This document shows, one piece after another, positions 48,062 through 56,481 of a DNA stretch of 64,000 bases. The stretch lies in assembly GCF_000143685.1 (NCBI RefSeq), contig NC_014328.1:124001-188000 (forward strand), given 5' to 3'. The notes under the pieces are model-generated. The model had not been told where the DNA came from. It was given only the letters and a program-made list of their open reading frames with translations, and did no database searches. Made by a program: the position numbers and the translations under genes. Origin of the DNA: Clostridium ljungdahlii DSM 13528. GTDB lineage: Bacteria; Bacillota; Clostridia; Clostridiales; Clostridiaceae. Numbering within the stretch: position 1 is the first letter of the stretch; every line of letters starts with the position of its first letter.

Positions 48062-48838
48062 ATGGAACTGAACATATTTGATGCCCATGCGCATTATGAT
48101 GATGAAGAATTTGACGAAGATAGGGACAAAGTAATAGAAGAGTTGAAAAAAAACAATATAGTTGGAGTATTAAATTGTGGGTCTTCTATTGAAGGAGCTA
48201 GAGCATCTGTTAAATTAGCGGATAAACATGATATGTTTTATGCAGCAGTAGGAGTGCATCCTGAATATTCAGACATATTTACTGATGATATATTAGAAGA
48301 ATTAAAAATTTTAGCTAAAAATAAAAAAGTAAAGGCAATTGGGGAGATAGGGCTTGACTATTATTACAAAGAAAATCCTCCGAAAGAAGTACAAAAAGCT
48401 GTATTTATAAAGCAGATGAAATTAGCGGATGAATTAAAATTACCAGTAATTATACACGATAGGGAAGCTCATGAAGATACTTTAAATATAGTAAAACAGT
48501 TTAAGAATGTTATTGGAGAAATACATTGTTTTTCTGGAAGTGTTGAAATTGCAAGGGAATTTTTAAAATTAGGATATTACATAGGATTTACAGGGGTAGT
48601 AACTTTCAAAAATGCAAAGAAAGCTGTTGAAGTTGCAAGGGAAGTACCCTTTGATAGAATTTTAGTTGAGACAGATTGTCCCTATATGGCTCCGGTTCCT
48701 TTTAGAGGAAAGAGAAATAGATCTGAATATATAAAATTTATTATAGCTAAAATAGCTGAAATCAAAGGCGTAGAGGATAGTAAAATAAGCCAATTAACAA
48801 TTTTTAACATGAAACAGTTGCTTAATATGGTAAAATAG
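48062..48838 (+). CDS. tatD: TatD-family metal-dependent deoxyribonuclease
   Basis: 258 residues. Metal ligands are visible in order: DAHAHYDDEEFD (HxH), AIGEIGLDYYY (Glu), PVIIHDREAHEDT, IHCFSGS and VETDCPYMAPVPFRGKRN (Asp). TatD/YabD are Mg-dependent 3'-5' nucleases active in DNA repair and turnover. Adjacent to metG and before the yabE-like gene as in Bacillus. ATG 48062 after TTAGGAG. Confidence 0.94.
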   Translation: MELNIFDAHAHYDDEEFDEDRDKVIEELKKNNIVGVLNCGSSIEGARASVKLADKHDMFYAAVGVHPEYSDIFTDDILEELKILAKNKKVKAIGEIGLDYYYKENPPKEVQKAVFIKQMKLADELKLPVIIHDREAHEDTLNIVKQFKNVIGEIHCFSGSVEIAREFLKLGYYIGFTGVVTFKNAKKAVEVAREVPFDRILVETDCPYMAPVPFRGKRNRSEYIKFIIAKIAEIKGVEDSKISQLTIFNMKQLLNMVK

Positions 48839-49099
48839 TGTAAAATTAAAGAGAGGTTTTATTAAATCTATTTTTAGTAATAAAAAAACATTTAACAGCA
48901 TAATTTATATAATAGGCACTTTAAACCACCAAAAAATAGCATAGACTGTAAGTTGAGTAGGGAACTCTAATTAGTAGATTTAATGCGAGTTATTTACTCA
49001 TGAAGTATAATATCGGAATCATAAATAATTATTTTATTTATAGTTTTATGCACAAGGCTGCATTTAACATTTTATAACAGTCTTAATGCAGAGTGATAT
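48839..49099. other. intergenic region before the 3D-domain protein
   Basis: No gene. One hairpin (CTGCATT near 49053 with AATGCAG near 49085). In Bacillus an antisense RNA crosses the start of yabE; I see no clear convergent promoter here. Confidence 0.4.
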
Positions 49100-49128
49100 T
49101 TGACATGATTTTGGGTTCCATTTATAAT
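49100..49128 (+). promoter_or_regulatory. consensus vegetative promoter of the yabE-like gene
   Basis: TTGACA (49100-49105) and TATAAT (49123-49128), exactly 17 bases apart: the best promoter match in the window. Confidence 0.85.
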
Positions 49129-49163
49129 GGAGTATGTCGCTCTCGCCCAGAGGAGGTATTTTT

Positions 49164-50204
49164 ATGGTGGAAAAGTTTAAGACTTACTTGAAAAAATATT
49201 TTCCAATTGGCCTTAGAGTAGAAATTATTGCAGTTGTAATTTTATCTGTTTTAATCGGAGTAATATTTAGTACAAGAAAGACAATAGTTGTTTCAGTAGA
49301 TGGAAGAAGTAAGAAGATTACCACGTTTTGTAGTACCTATAGAAAAGTTCTCGATAATAGTGGAATTAGCATAGGGCCTAAGGATAAAGTGAAGCCTAGT
49401 CTAGACAGTAGGGTGGAGAATAACACCACGTTGAAAATCAAAAGAGTAGTAAAAGTTAAAGTAGAAGCTGACAATAAAAAGTTGAATTTAGAGTCTGCCG
49501 AGGATAATGTTGAAGATATGTTAAAGGCAGAAAAGATAGGAATTTCAAAACTTGATATAGTATATCCATCCAGGAAGCATGAGTTGAAAAAAGGAATGAA
49601 TGTAGTAGTGACTAGGGTTAAAACAAAAGACATAAAAGAGGACAGACCTATAAACTATGACACAATTTTGAAAAGTGACGAGCAGGTTGAAAATGGAACT
49701 AAAAAGGTTGTGCAAGAAGGACAAAATGGAGAGAAGGAGACTGTGACTAGGGTTGTATACCAAAATGGTAAAGAGGTTTCGAAAAAAGTAATTAGCGAAA
49801 TCATAAAAAAGCAGCCGGTACAAAAAGTTATAGCCATAGGAACATTGACTAATTATACTCCGTCTAGAGGAACTAATCTTAACTATGTTGAATCACTGCA
49901 AATGAGGGCAACTGCATATACTGCAGATTATGCCAGTACAGGTAAGAATCCTGGAGATCCAGCATTTGGTATAACTGCATCTGGCACTGTAGCCAGGAGA
50001 AATAATGGAGATTATAGCTCAGTAGCAGTTGATCCTAGAGTAATACCACTTGGTACGAAGCTTTATATAGAAGGTTATGGTTATGCTATAGCAGAAGATA
50101 CAGGTGGAGCTATCAAGGGAAATAGATTAGATTTATTTTTTGATTCTAGCTCAGAAGTAGACAACTGGGGTGTAAGATGGGTTAATGTTTATGTAATTAG
50201 GTAG
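49164..50204 (+). CDS. secreted G5 and 3D-domain cell-wall protein (YabE-like)
   Basis: 346 residues. An N-terminal signal/anchor helix (about 15-38) leads to two DUF348 repeats, a G5 domain (about 165-235; VVQEGQNGEKETVTRVVYQNG), and a C-terminal 3D domain with the three aspartates in the double-psi barrel (VDPRVIPLGTKLYIEGYG and AEDTGGAIKGNRLDLFF). Such proteins are stationary-phase wall-remodelling factors related to Rpf and are thought to be lytic transglycosylase-like. ATG 49164 after GAGGAGG. Synteny with yabE. Confidence 0.9.
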   Translation: MVEKFKTYLKKYFPIGLRVEIIAVVILSVLIGVIFSTRKTIVVSVDGRSKKITTFCSTYRKVLDNSGISIGPKDKVKPSLDSRVENNTTLKIKRVVKVKVEADNKKLNLESAEDNVEDMLKAEKIGISKLDIVYPSRKHELKKGMNVVVTRVKTKDIKEDRPINYDTILKSDEQVENGTKKVVQEGQNGEKETVTRVVYQNGKEVSKKVISEIIKKQPVQKVIAIGTLTNYTPSRGTNLNYVESLQMRATAYTADYASTGKNPGDPAFGITASGTVARRNNGDYSSVAVDPRVIPLGTKLYIEGYGYAIAEDTGGAIKGNRLDLFFDSSSEVDNWGVRWVNVYVIR

Positions 50205-50226
50205 GAGCATATGCTCCTATTTTTTC
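50201..50226 (+). terminator. terminator of the yabE-like gene
   Basis: TAGGAGCATATGCTCCTA is a perfect palindrome followed by TTTTTT; it overlaps the stop codon end. Confidence 0.88.
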
Positions 50227-50312
50227 TTTTAATTTTATGAAAATACTTTCGAGTATAAGTATAAGGTATCTATTATCTATAATAATAGATTTAATAAAAT
50301 AGGAGGACATTT

Positions 50313-50876
50313 ATGATTAAGGAAGTAATAGTGGTTGAAGGAAGAGATGATATAACTGCAGTTAAAAGGGCGGTTGATGCTCAACTTATAGCTGTAGGGG
50401 GTTTTGGAATAAATAAAAAAATTATAGATAAAATAAAAGAAGCTCAAAAAAGACAGGGCGTCATAGTGCTTACGGATCCGGATTTTGCAGGAAATAAAAT
50501 AAGGCAGATTATATCTAAAAGGGTAAAGGGAATAAAGCATGCTTATATATCTCAGAAAGATGGTATAAAAAATGGAGATATTGGGGTTGAAAATGCTTCC
50601 CCAGAAACTATAATAAAGGCTTTAAAAAATGCCAAGTATGAGGTAAAGGAAAAAAGAGAGGAATTTGAAATAAGTGATATGGTGTTCTTTGGTTTGACAG
50701 GAAAATCAAATTCCAAGGCGAAGAGGGATATGATGGGAAAAGAACTTGGAATAGGATATTGTAATACTTCTCAGTTTTTAAATAGACTAAATGATTATGG
50801 AATAACAAAAGAGGAATTTAAAAAGGCTATAAGTAAAGTAAATAATATAATAGACAAGGAGAAGTACAATGAATGA
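50313..50876 (+). CDS. rnmV: ribonuclease M5
   Basis: 187 residues with a Toprim domain: catalytic Glu in VVEGRDD (about residue 10) and DPDFAG near 56. It matures the 5S rRNA precursor. ATG 50313 after AGGAGG. It overlaps rsmA by eight bases, the conserved Firmicutes pair. Its substrate, the 5S precursor, lies at 11382-11627 in this window. Confidence 0.95.
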   Translation: MIKEVIVVEGRDDITAVKRAVDAQLIAVGGFGINKKIIDKIKEAQKRQGVIVLTDPDFAGNKIRQIISKRVKGIKHAYISQKDGIKNGDIGVENASPETIIKALKNAKYEVKEKREEFEISDMVFFGLTGKSNSKAKRDMMGKELGIGYCNTSQFLNRLNDYGITKEEFKKAISKVNNIIDKEKYNE

Positions 50877-51711
50877 TTTATCTACTGCAGATGTAGTAAA
50901 AAAATATGGATTTAAATTTTCAAAAAGTTTAGGGCAAAATTTTTTAATAGACAATACAGTATTGGATGACATAGTAAATAGTGCTGATATAAGTAAAGAG
51001 GATTTTATTATAGAAATAGGACCTGGAGTGGGAACTTTAACAAGAGAACTTTTAAAAAAAGCAGGTAAAGTATGTGCTATTGAATTGGATTCAGATTTAA
51101 TTCCAATTTTAAAGGAAGAACTAAAGGACTTTAAAAATTTTGAGTTGATACATAAAGATGCGCTTAAAATAGATTTTAATAAAATAATAGATGATGAAAA
51201 AAATGTGAAAATTGTTGCAAATTTACCTTACTATGTTACAACTCCTATTATTACACGACTGCTGAATGAAAACTACAATTTTAAAACTCTTACTATAATG
51301 ATACAAAAAGAAGTGGGTGAGAGAATCTCATCAGAACCTAATTGCAAACAATATGGAGCACTTTCGATTCTAGTGCAATATTATTGCGATGTTGAAGTAA
51401 TAAGAAAAGTAAGTCCTTTATCGTTTATTCCAAGGCCCAAAGTGGAATCTATAGTTATAAAGTTAACCAAACTTGATGAACCTAGAGTTAAGGTGAAAGA
51501 TAAAAAATTATTTTTTAAGGTAGTAAGATGTTCATTTAATATGAGAAGAAAAACTCTCTGGAATGCTGTAAAGACCTTAAAAGTTCCTAAAGAAGATATG
51601 GAAGCTGCTTTTAAAAAAGCTGAAATTGATGAAAAGAGAAGGGGCGAAACGCTATCTATAGAAGAGTTTGGAAGACTATCTGATTGTATATATGACATAT
51701 GTATACATTAA
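50869..51711 (+). CDS. rsmA: 16S rRNA A1518/A1519 dimethyladenosine transferase
   Basis: 280 residues. Conserved SLGQNFLID at 23-31, SAM site [13 protein letters not shown], and catalytic [11 protein letters not shown] near 118. It methylates two adenines in helix 45 of 16S rRNA; loss gives kasugamycin resistance. Translationally coupled to rnmV by overlap. ATG 50869 after AAGGAG. Confidence 0.97.
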   Translation: MNDLSTADVVKKYGFKFSKSLGQNFLIDNTVLDDIVNSADISKEDFIIEIGPGVGTLTRELLKKAGKVCAIELDSDLIPILKEELKDFKNFELIHKDALKIDFNKIIDDEKNVKIVANLPYYVTTPIITRLLNENYNFKTLTIMIQKEVGERISSEPNCKQYGALSILVQYYCDVEVIRKVSPLSFIPRPKVESIVIKLTKLDEPRVKVKDKKLFFKVVRCSFNMRRKTLWNAVKTLKVPKEDMEAAFKKAEIDEKRRGETLSIEEFGRLSDCIYDICIH

Positions 51712-51809
51712 AATGCGACATGTTTTTGAAGATAAGTTAAAACTATTTGTTCACTTTTTGAAAGTTATCTCATATATTATAATGAATATAATATATGGAG
51801 GTATAGAAG

Positions 51810-53114
51810 TTGGCACAAAAAAAGAGTTATAGTAGATATTTTATAATATTACAAGAAGATGAAAAAGGATACTCTTTAGCTTCTGACAAAATTGCTTCAG
51901 GATATGCAAAGTTGGAGATGAAAAATGATAAGTGTAAAATATCTTATTATGTACAAAATTTAAAAAAAGAAAAAACACCCTATTACATGATGTTAATATG
52001 TAATAAAAAAGATATAAAAAATATAATCAAAATTGGTGAAATGAACATAGATGATTATGGAAGAGCAGATATAAGTTATGAATATGCTGCAAATGATGTA
52101 GCAGGAAGTGGTATAGCTATGGATAAGGTGTCAGGAGCTGCTATAGTGAGAATGGTGGATGATAACATAATATCTGTAATGAGCGGGTTTGCAAGTACGG
52201 AAATACCTGAGTGGAAAGCATTTCCCGTATCTCAAAATAAAAACAAAGATTTAGAAGAAACCGAAGTAAGTGAAATAGAAAAATCTGAAAAAACTGAAAC
52301 AAAGAGTGTGTTTGATCAGTATGAGGATATTATAGAGAAAGCCAAAGAAGACGAAGAAGAAGTTAAAGAAAATATAGAAATAGAAGAAAAAGATTCGTAT
52401 AGAGAAGAACAAGAAGAAGAGCAAGAGGAATCTGAGGAAGTTAATAAATCGGAAAGTGAAGAACAAAATAAGGAAGTTCAAGTAGATGCTGAAGTGATGG
52501 AAGAAGAGATTATCGAAGATAACTCAAAATCTAATGATACAGGAAAAAATGAAGACAGAAACATAAATTCTAAAGAAGATAGAAATAATGATAGCTCAAT
52601 ATATGTGGATAAATCCCGACTACGATGCCATAAAAAATTAAACTTAAATAGATGTCAGAGAGAATGTGAAAAAGATAATGTATCTAGAAGTTATCCTAAA
52701 GGTCCAGAAGGAAAGTTTTTTACACAACTTATGAGTGGCTTTAAAGAAATAAAAGATATAAATAAGGAATTAAAAAGGTGTGTATGGAATAAGGTACCTG
52801 TAAGTTCTATGGATGATATGTATAATATAACTGATTATAATAAATATTCTTATATATATTATCCTATGGTACAATATTATCCATATATAAAAAAATATAA
52901 TTATTATCTAGCAGGTTATAAATGTGATAAAAATGACAGGGTAAAATATTTGATATATGGAATTCCGGGAACTAAAAGCAGAAAGGATCAACCTTATGGA
53001 GGAAAATCTGGATTTGTTACGTGGATACCCCTAAAGGATAAAGACACGATGGGCCATTGGCTTATGTTTTATGACTTTAGAGCAAATACTATAGTAATAC
53101 CTGTTAGAAAGTAA
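51810..53114 (+). CDS. clostridial protein of unknown function with acidic linker
   Basis: 434 residues, not recognised. Residues 1-135 look like a compact beta-rich domain (SRYFIILQEDEKGYSLASDK, then YDYGRADISYEY-like strands). About 150-265 is a disordered Glu-rich linker. A short cysteine block (CHKKLNLNRCQREC) precedes a C-terminal domain (about 300-434) with YYLAGYKCDKNDRVKYLIYGIPGTK and HWLMFYDFRANTIVIPV. No signal peptide or membrane helix. It occupies the place of yabG in Bacillus but has no YabG similarity that I can see. TTG 51810 after GGAGGT. Confidence 0.75.
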   Translation: MAQKKSYSRYFIILQEDEKGYSLASDKIASGYAKLEMKNDKCKISYYVQNLKKEKTPYYMMLICNKKDIKNIIKIGEMNIDDYGRADISYEYAANDVAGSGIAMDKVSGAAIVRMVDDNIISVMSGFASTEIPEWKAFPVSQNKNKDLEETEVSEIEKSEKTETKSVFDQYEDIIEKAKEDEEEVKENIEIEEKDSYREEQEEEQEESEEVNKSESEEQNKEVQVDAEVMEEEIIEDNSKSNDTGKNEDRNINSKEDRNNDSSIYVDKSRLRCHKKLNLNRCQRECEKDNVSRSYPKGPEGKFFTQLMSGFKEIKDINKELKRCVWNKVPVSSMDDMYNITDYNKYSYIYYPMVQYYPYIKKYNYYLAGYKCDKNDRVKYLIYGIPGTKSRKDQPYGGKSGFVTWIPLKDKDTMGHWLMFYDFRANTIVIPVRK

Positions 53115-53129
53115 TATTGGTCACTTATT

Positions 53130-53714
53130 ATGAGATTAATAGTAATAGATAAAAAAAAAATTGGGGTTACTATAATTATAATAGGACTTATGATAGTGCT
53201 TTTAGGACTTGAAAAAAATTTTGATATGAGGTTAAAGTTTACAGCTCTTATTCAAAATAATATGGAATCTCTTACTCAATATAAAGGTCTGGAAGGCAGG
53301 TTACTATATAAGCTGCCATCACGATGGACCTGTAGAAATCAGGACACATTTGGAGATGAAATATTATATCATAGTGATTTTAAGAGTGATGACAATGCCA
53401 TAAATGGTTTTGTAGAAGTATGGAATTTAAAAGGTGACTTAAAATTATTTTTACAAAATAGCAAGAGTATATCCGAAAAACAAAATTTGTACAAAGAGTA
53501 TTCTATAAAACAAATTTGTATGAATGGCAGAAAAGGATATTTACTTAAGTATACAATTACAAAGGAAATCGGAGATAGTTATAAGTGTATAGAATACTTT
53601 ACAGAAGAAGGAAAACAATTTTGCAGATTTTCTTTTTTTGTAAAAGAATCAAATTTCAAAGAAAACATGCCTACTATATTTGAGGTTATTGTTAAAACTT
53701 TAGAATATAATTAG
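53130..53714 (+). CDS. membrane-anchored protein of unknown function
   Basis: 194 residues. One N-terminal membrane helix (KIGVTIIIIGLMIVLLGL) followed by about 165 residues predicted outside, with a mixed alpha/beta pattern (KLPSRWTCRNQDTFGD, then NGRKGYLLKYTITKEIGDS) that recalls PsbP/Mog1-like lipid-bound proteins, but I cannot assign it. It follows the preceding gene by 15 bases. No good ribosome site; ATG 53130. Confidence 0.65.
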   Translation: MRLIVIDKKKIGVTIIIIGLMIVLLGLEKNFDMRLKFTALIQNNMESLTQYKGLEGRLLYKLPSRWTCRNQDTFGDEILYHSDFKSDDNAINGFVEVWNLKGDLKLFLQNSKSISEKQNLYKEYSIKQICMNGRKGYLLKYTITKEIGDSYKCIEYFTEEGKQFCRFSFFVKESNFKENMPTIFEVIVKTLEYN

Positions 53715-53728
53715 AAAATATAAGGTTT

Positions 53729-53766
53729 ATCCCCTTCAGGTTTATTATATGAAAGGGGATTTTTTT
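53729..53766 (+). terminator. terminator of the two-gene unit of unknown function
   Basis: ATCCCCTTC pairs with GAAAGGGGAT, then TTTTTT. Confidence 0.85.
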
Positions 53767-53894
53767 ATACTAATTATGGTATAATAATCATAGATTTCAT
53801 TAAGATAGAAAGGGGTGAGAATCCCTCGCTGTATACTAGAATGTATTTGTAAATATAATTTTTACATATTAAATTCTTAAAAATTCTGCAGTGG

Positions 53895-54752
53895 GTGAAA
53901 ACATTGGACAAGATTACCAAAAAAAGATTAAATATATTTATAATATCCTGCATTTTAATACCTGTAACCTTATTGTGTGGATGTAGTAAATTGGATCAAT
54001 TAAAAGTTAAGGCAGGTTTAAAAAATTCAGATTTTGAATATATGAAACAGCAGGGAAAAGTTAAACAGATAATTATTCAAAATACAAGGGATCAGGGATT
54101 TAAATTTGTAGTTACTGATCAAAGTACCATTAAAAATTTGTACGATATACTATCTTCTGCTAAAAAAGTATCAAAAAAATCATCATTGGATCCTGATTAT
54201 GTATTCGAAATAGATGAAGGAAACAATAAAGTTCACAAGTTTAGTTATATAGCAGGACTTGATAAGAAAGATTTAGGAAATCTCTATAGCAAAGGTCAAG
54301 TATATATAGTATCAAATAGAATAGACAACGATATGATAAATAATTTTTGGAATACAAGGATGCCGCCAAGTGACTTTAAATCTGTGTACTATGGGTCCAT
54401 AATGGATACGTTAAATAAATATTTTAGTGAAAAGGATAAAACTAAGAAAATAGGAATAAATTTAAAAGATGATATAGAGGCACAAAGATTTATACTTTCC
54501 ACTGAACAGGAAGAATTTAAATCGGATCTTACTAGTAAATTTAAAAATGCAAACATTGGAAATAATGATGAAGATAATTATGATGTATGGGTAACAATAA
54601 AGACAGAAGGCTATAAATCCACATTGTATAAAATGACTGTTACACTTTTTGATAGACAAAATCAAAGTGAGAAGGTTTATTATGTACAGGATACATACAG
54701 CAGTGGCGGATGGAACAAGAGCATATCGGAAAATAAGCCTAATGGTTTTTAA
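53895..54752 (+). CDS. lipoprotein of unknown function
   Basis: About 285 residues. N-terminal signal with lipobox LCGC near residue 30 (ILIPVTLLCGCSK), so a lipid-anchored surface protein. The rest is mixed alpha/beta with no recognised family (WNTRMPPSDFKSVYYG, then VYYVQDTYSSGGW at the end). GTG 53895 or TTG 53904; a GGGTG site slightly favours the latter. A single-gene unit. Confidence 0.7.
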   Translation: MKTLDKITKKRLNIFIISCILIPVTLLCGCSKLDQLKVKAGLKNSDFEYMKQQGKVKQIIIQNTRDQGFKFVVTDQSTIKNLYDILSSAKKVSKKSSLDPDYVFEIDEGNNKVHKFSYIAGLDKKDLGNLYSKGQVYIVSNRIDNDMINNFWNTRMPPSDFKSVYYGSIMDTLNKYFSEKDKTKKIGINLKDDIEAQRFILSTEQEEFKSDLTSKFKNANIGNNDEDNYDVWVTIKTEGYKSTLYKMTVTLFDRQNQSEKVYYVQDTYSSGGWNKSISENKPNGF

Positions 54753-54815
54753 AAATATAGGAAATGTTGCTTAAAATTTAATGTGGATTAACTATATAAA
54801 AGGAGGAGAAATGAT

Positions 54816-55664
54816 TTGAGTAATTGCGATGGTTGTTCAAGTAAATCAAAGTGCAGTAAAGAGGATAAAGGTGGATGTAAATACATATTGCCTAAGTATG
54901 GGAACGTAAAGCATATAATAGGTATTATGAGTGGAAAAGGTGGAGTAGGTAAGTCTACAGTTACGGGAATAATGGCATCAAAATTAAGAAACTCTGGATA
55001 TAAGGTGGGAGTACTTGATGGAGATATAACAGGTCCATCTATGCCTAGATTTTTTGGAATAAACGATAAAAGGGCGGATATACTACAAGTGGGGGAAAGT
55101 GAAGAAATAAAGTTTTCTCCAGTAGAATCTTCTTCGGGAATAAAAGTTATATCCTTAAATCTTTTGACAGAAGAGGAAGAACAACCTGTTATATGGAGAG
55201 CACCTATGATAACAGGAGTGTTAAAACAGATGTATTCAGATACAAGTTGGGGAGAATTAGATTATTTGCTTATAGATATGCCTCCAGGTACTGGAGATGT
55301 AGCTCTTACTGTAATGCAGGAAATTCCAATGGAAGGTGTTATAATAGTATCTACTCCTCAGGATATGGTATCTATGATAGTAAAAAAGGTTGTTATAATG
55401 GCAGAAGACCTAAAGGTAAATATATTAGGTGTAGTAGAGAATATGTCCTATGTTAAATGTGGAAAATGTGGTGAAAAAGTAAGGCTATTTAGTGAAAATT
55501 CAGCGAAAGAACAAGCTGATTATCTTGGATTAGAACTTCTTGCTGAAATGCCCATAAATTCTGATTTGGTAAAAAATATGGAAGCTAAGAAGGCAGAAGA
55601 ATACATATCAAAATCATTGGAATATAATGATTTACTTAATAACTTTATAAAAAAATTAAAGTAG
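54816..55664 (+). CDS. mrp: Mrp/NBP35-family Fe-S cluster carrier ATPase
   Basis: 282 residues. A deviant Walker A, GKGGVGKST near 39-47, DGDITGPSMP, and LIDMPPGTGDVALT identify the family. Four cysteines in the N-terminal extension (Cys4, Cys7, Cys13, Cys21) resemble NBP35, and CxxC near 213 (YVKCGKCGEK) is the cluster ligand of the dimer. It delivers [4Fe-4S] clusters to target proteins. TTG 54816 after AGGAGG. Two ferredoxins and anaerobic enzymes in the window are possible clients. Confidence 0.92.
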   Translation: MSNCDGCSSKSKCSKEDKGGCKYILPKYGNVKHIIGIMSGKGGVGKSTVTGIMASKLRNSGYKVGVLDGDITGPSMPRFFGINDKRADILQVGESEEIKFSPVESSSGIKVISLNLLTEEEEQPVIWRAPMITGVLKQMYSDTSWGELDYLLIDMPPGTGDVALTVMQEIPMEGVIIVSTPQDMVSMIVKKVVIMAEDLKVNILGVVENMSYVKCGKCGEKVRLFSENSAKEQADYLGLELLAEMPINSDLVKNMEAKKAEEYISKSLEYNDLLNNFIKKLK

Positions 55665-55770
55665 AAATTATTATAATAAGCATTATTTTTGGGATAATAT
55701 AAAGTGTACTTTAAAGTAACTAATTATATAGCGAGGAGTGAAAACTTGTTATTAATAACAGGGAAATAGT

Positions 55771-55959
55771 ATGAAAGCTGTAGTTGATAAAGACACTTGT
55801 ATAGGATGTGGGCTATGTCCAAGTATATGTCCGGAGGTTTTTCAGATGGATGATGACGAAAAAGCTAAGGCAATTGAAGATAATGTCCCAGGAGAAACAG
55901 AGGACGCTGCGAAAGATGCAGAGGACAGTTGTCCTGTTTGCGCTATTAAGGTAAATTAA
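55771..55959 (+). CDS. single [4Fe-4S] ferredoxin
   Basis: 62 residues. Cluster ligands Cys10, Cys13, Cys16 and Cys54 (CIGCGLCPSIC and SCPVCAI); Cys20 and Cys57 could form a disulfide, as in Desulfovibrio-type ferredoxins. The middle is acidic. ATG 55771 with a weak AGGGAAA site. A hairpin follows. Confidence 0.92.
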   Translation: MKAVVDKDTCIGCGLCPSICPEVFQMDDDEKAKAIEDNVPGETEDAAKDAEDSCPVCAIKVN

Positions 55960-55960
55960 G

Positions 55961-55996
55961 AAAAGGGGATTGTGTAAAAAATTACATAATCCCCTA
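55961..55996 (+). terminator. hairpin after ferredoxin
   Basis: GGGGATTGTGTAA pairs with TTACATAATCCCC (one G-T pair) around AAAA. The T-run is weak, so termination is likely but not certain. Confidence 0.6.
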
Positions 55997-56060
55997 AACT
56001 TTCAAAAACTATTTGTGATAAAAATGTACCACAGTTTTTCACACAGCATATCAATTAGGG

Positions 56061-56246
56061 TTAAAACAAAACTGGATGCTGTTTATACTTGTCATTTAAT
56101 GTAACTTCAGATATTGGATGGATATTTATTCTATCACCTATTTTAGAATCGGGTGGTAAATGAGTAGCTCCCACATTAGCAGTAGTACCATCCTGAAAGC
56201 TTACAAGTGCGTCTGTAATATTCATATCAATTATTTTGCCGATCAT
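56061..56246 (-). CDS. small protein of unknown function (OB-fold-like)
   Basis: 61 residues, beta-rich (MIGKIIDMNITDALVSFQDG, then NIHPISEVTLND). No family recognised; it may be a small ligand-binding protein. AGGAGG lies six bases before ATG 56246, which supports it. A single-gene unit convergent with the ferredoxin gene. Confidence 0.6.
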   Translation of the reverse strand: MIGKIIDMNITDALVSFQDGTTANVGATHLPPDSKIGDRINIHPISEVTLNDKYKQHPVLF

Positions 56247-56408
56247 GAAAGTCCTCCTAAAGATAAGATTATATATGTTATTTTTATCTGTATTTTTAAA
56301 TATTATTCCTAGAAATTTTATCTTATAGGTATTTGATGCATTTCAATTAAAAAGTGTGCTTTATAGGTTTTTATAGGTTTAAAGTAAAAATAAAGCTCAA
56401 TTTATAAA

Positions 56409-56464
56409 TTGCTTTTTTATATATGGCAAGGTATAATAATCAAGTCGTTTATACAATATATAGT
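56409..56464 (+). promoter_or_regulatory. nrdDG promoter with possible NrdR box
   Basis: TTGCTT (56409-56414) and TATAAT (56432-56437) are 17 bases apart. Just downstream ACAATATATAGT (56453-56464) resembles the NrdR box core; only one box is seen, whereas two are usual. Confidence 0.45.
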
Positions 56465-56481
56465 AGTTGGGAGGAAGGTAT

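Noticed and set aside
55193..55456. An 87-codon frame inside mrp on the same strand
   Set aside because: It is a shadow frame within the conserved mrp coding sequence.
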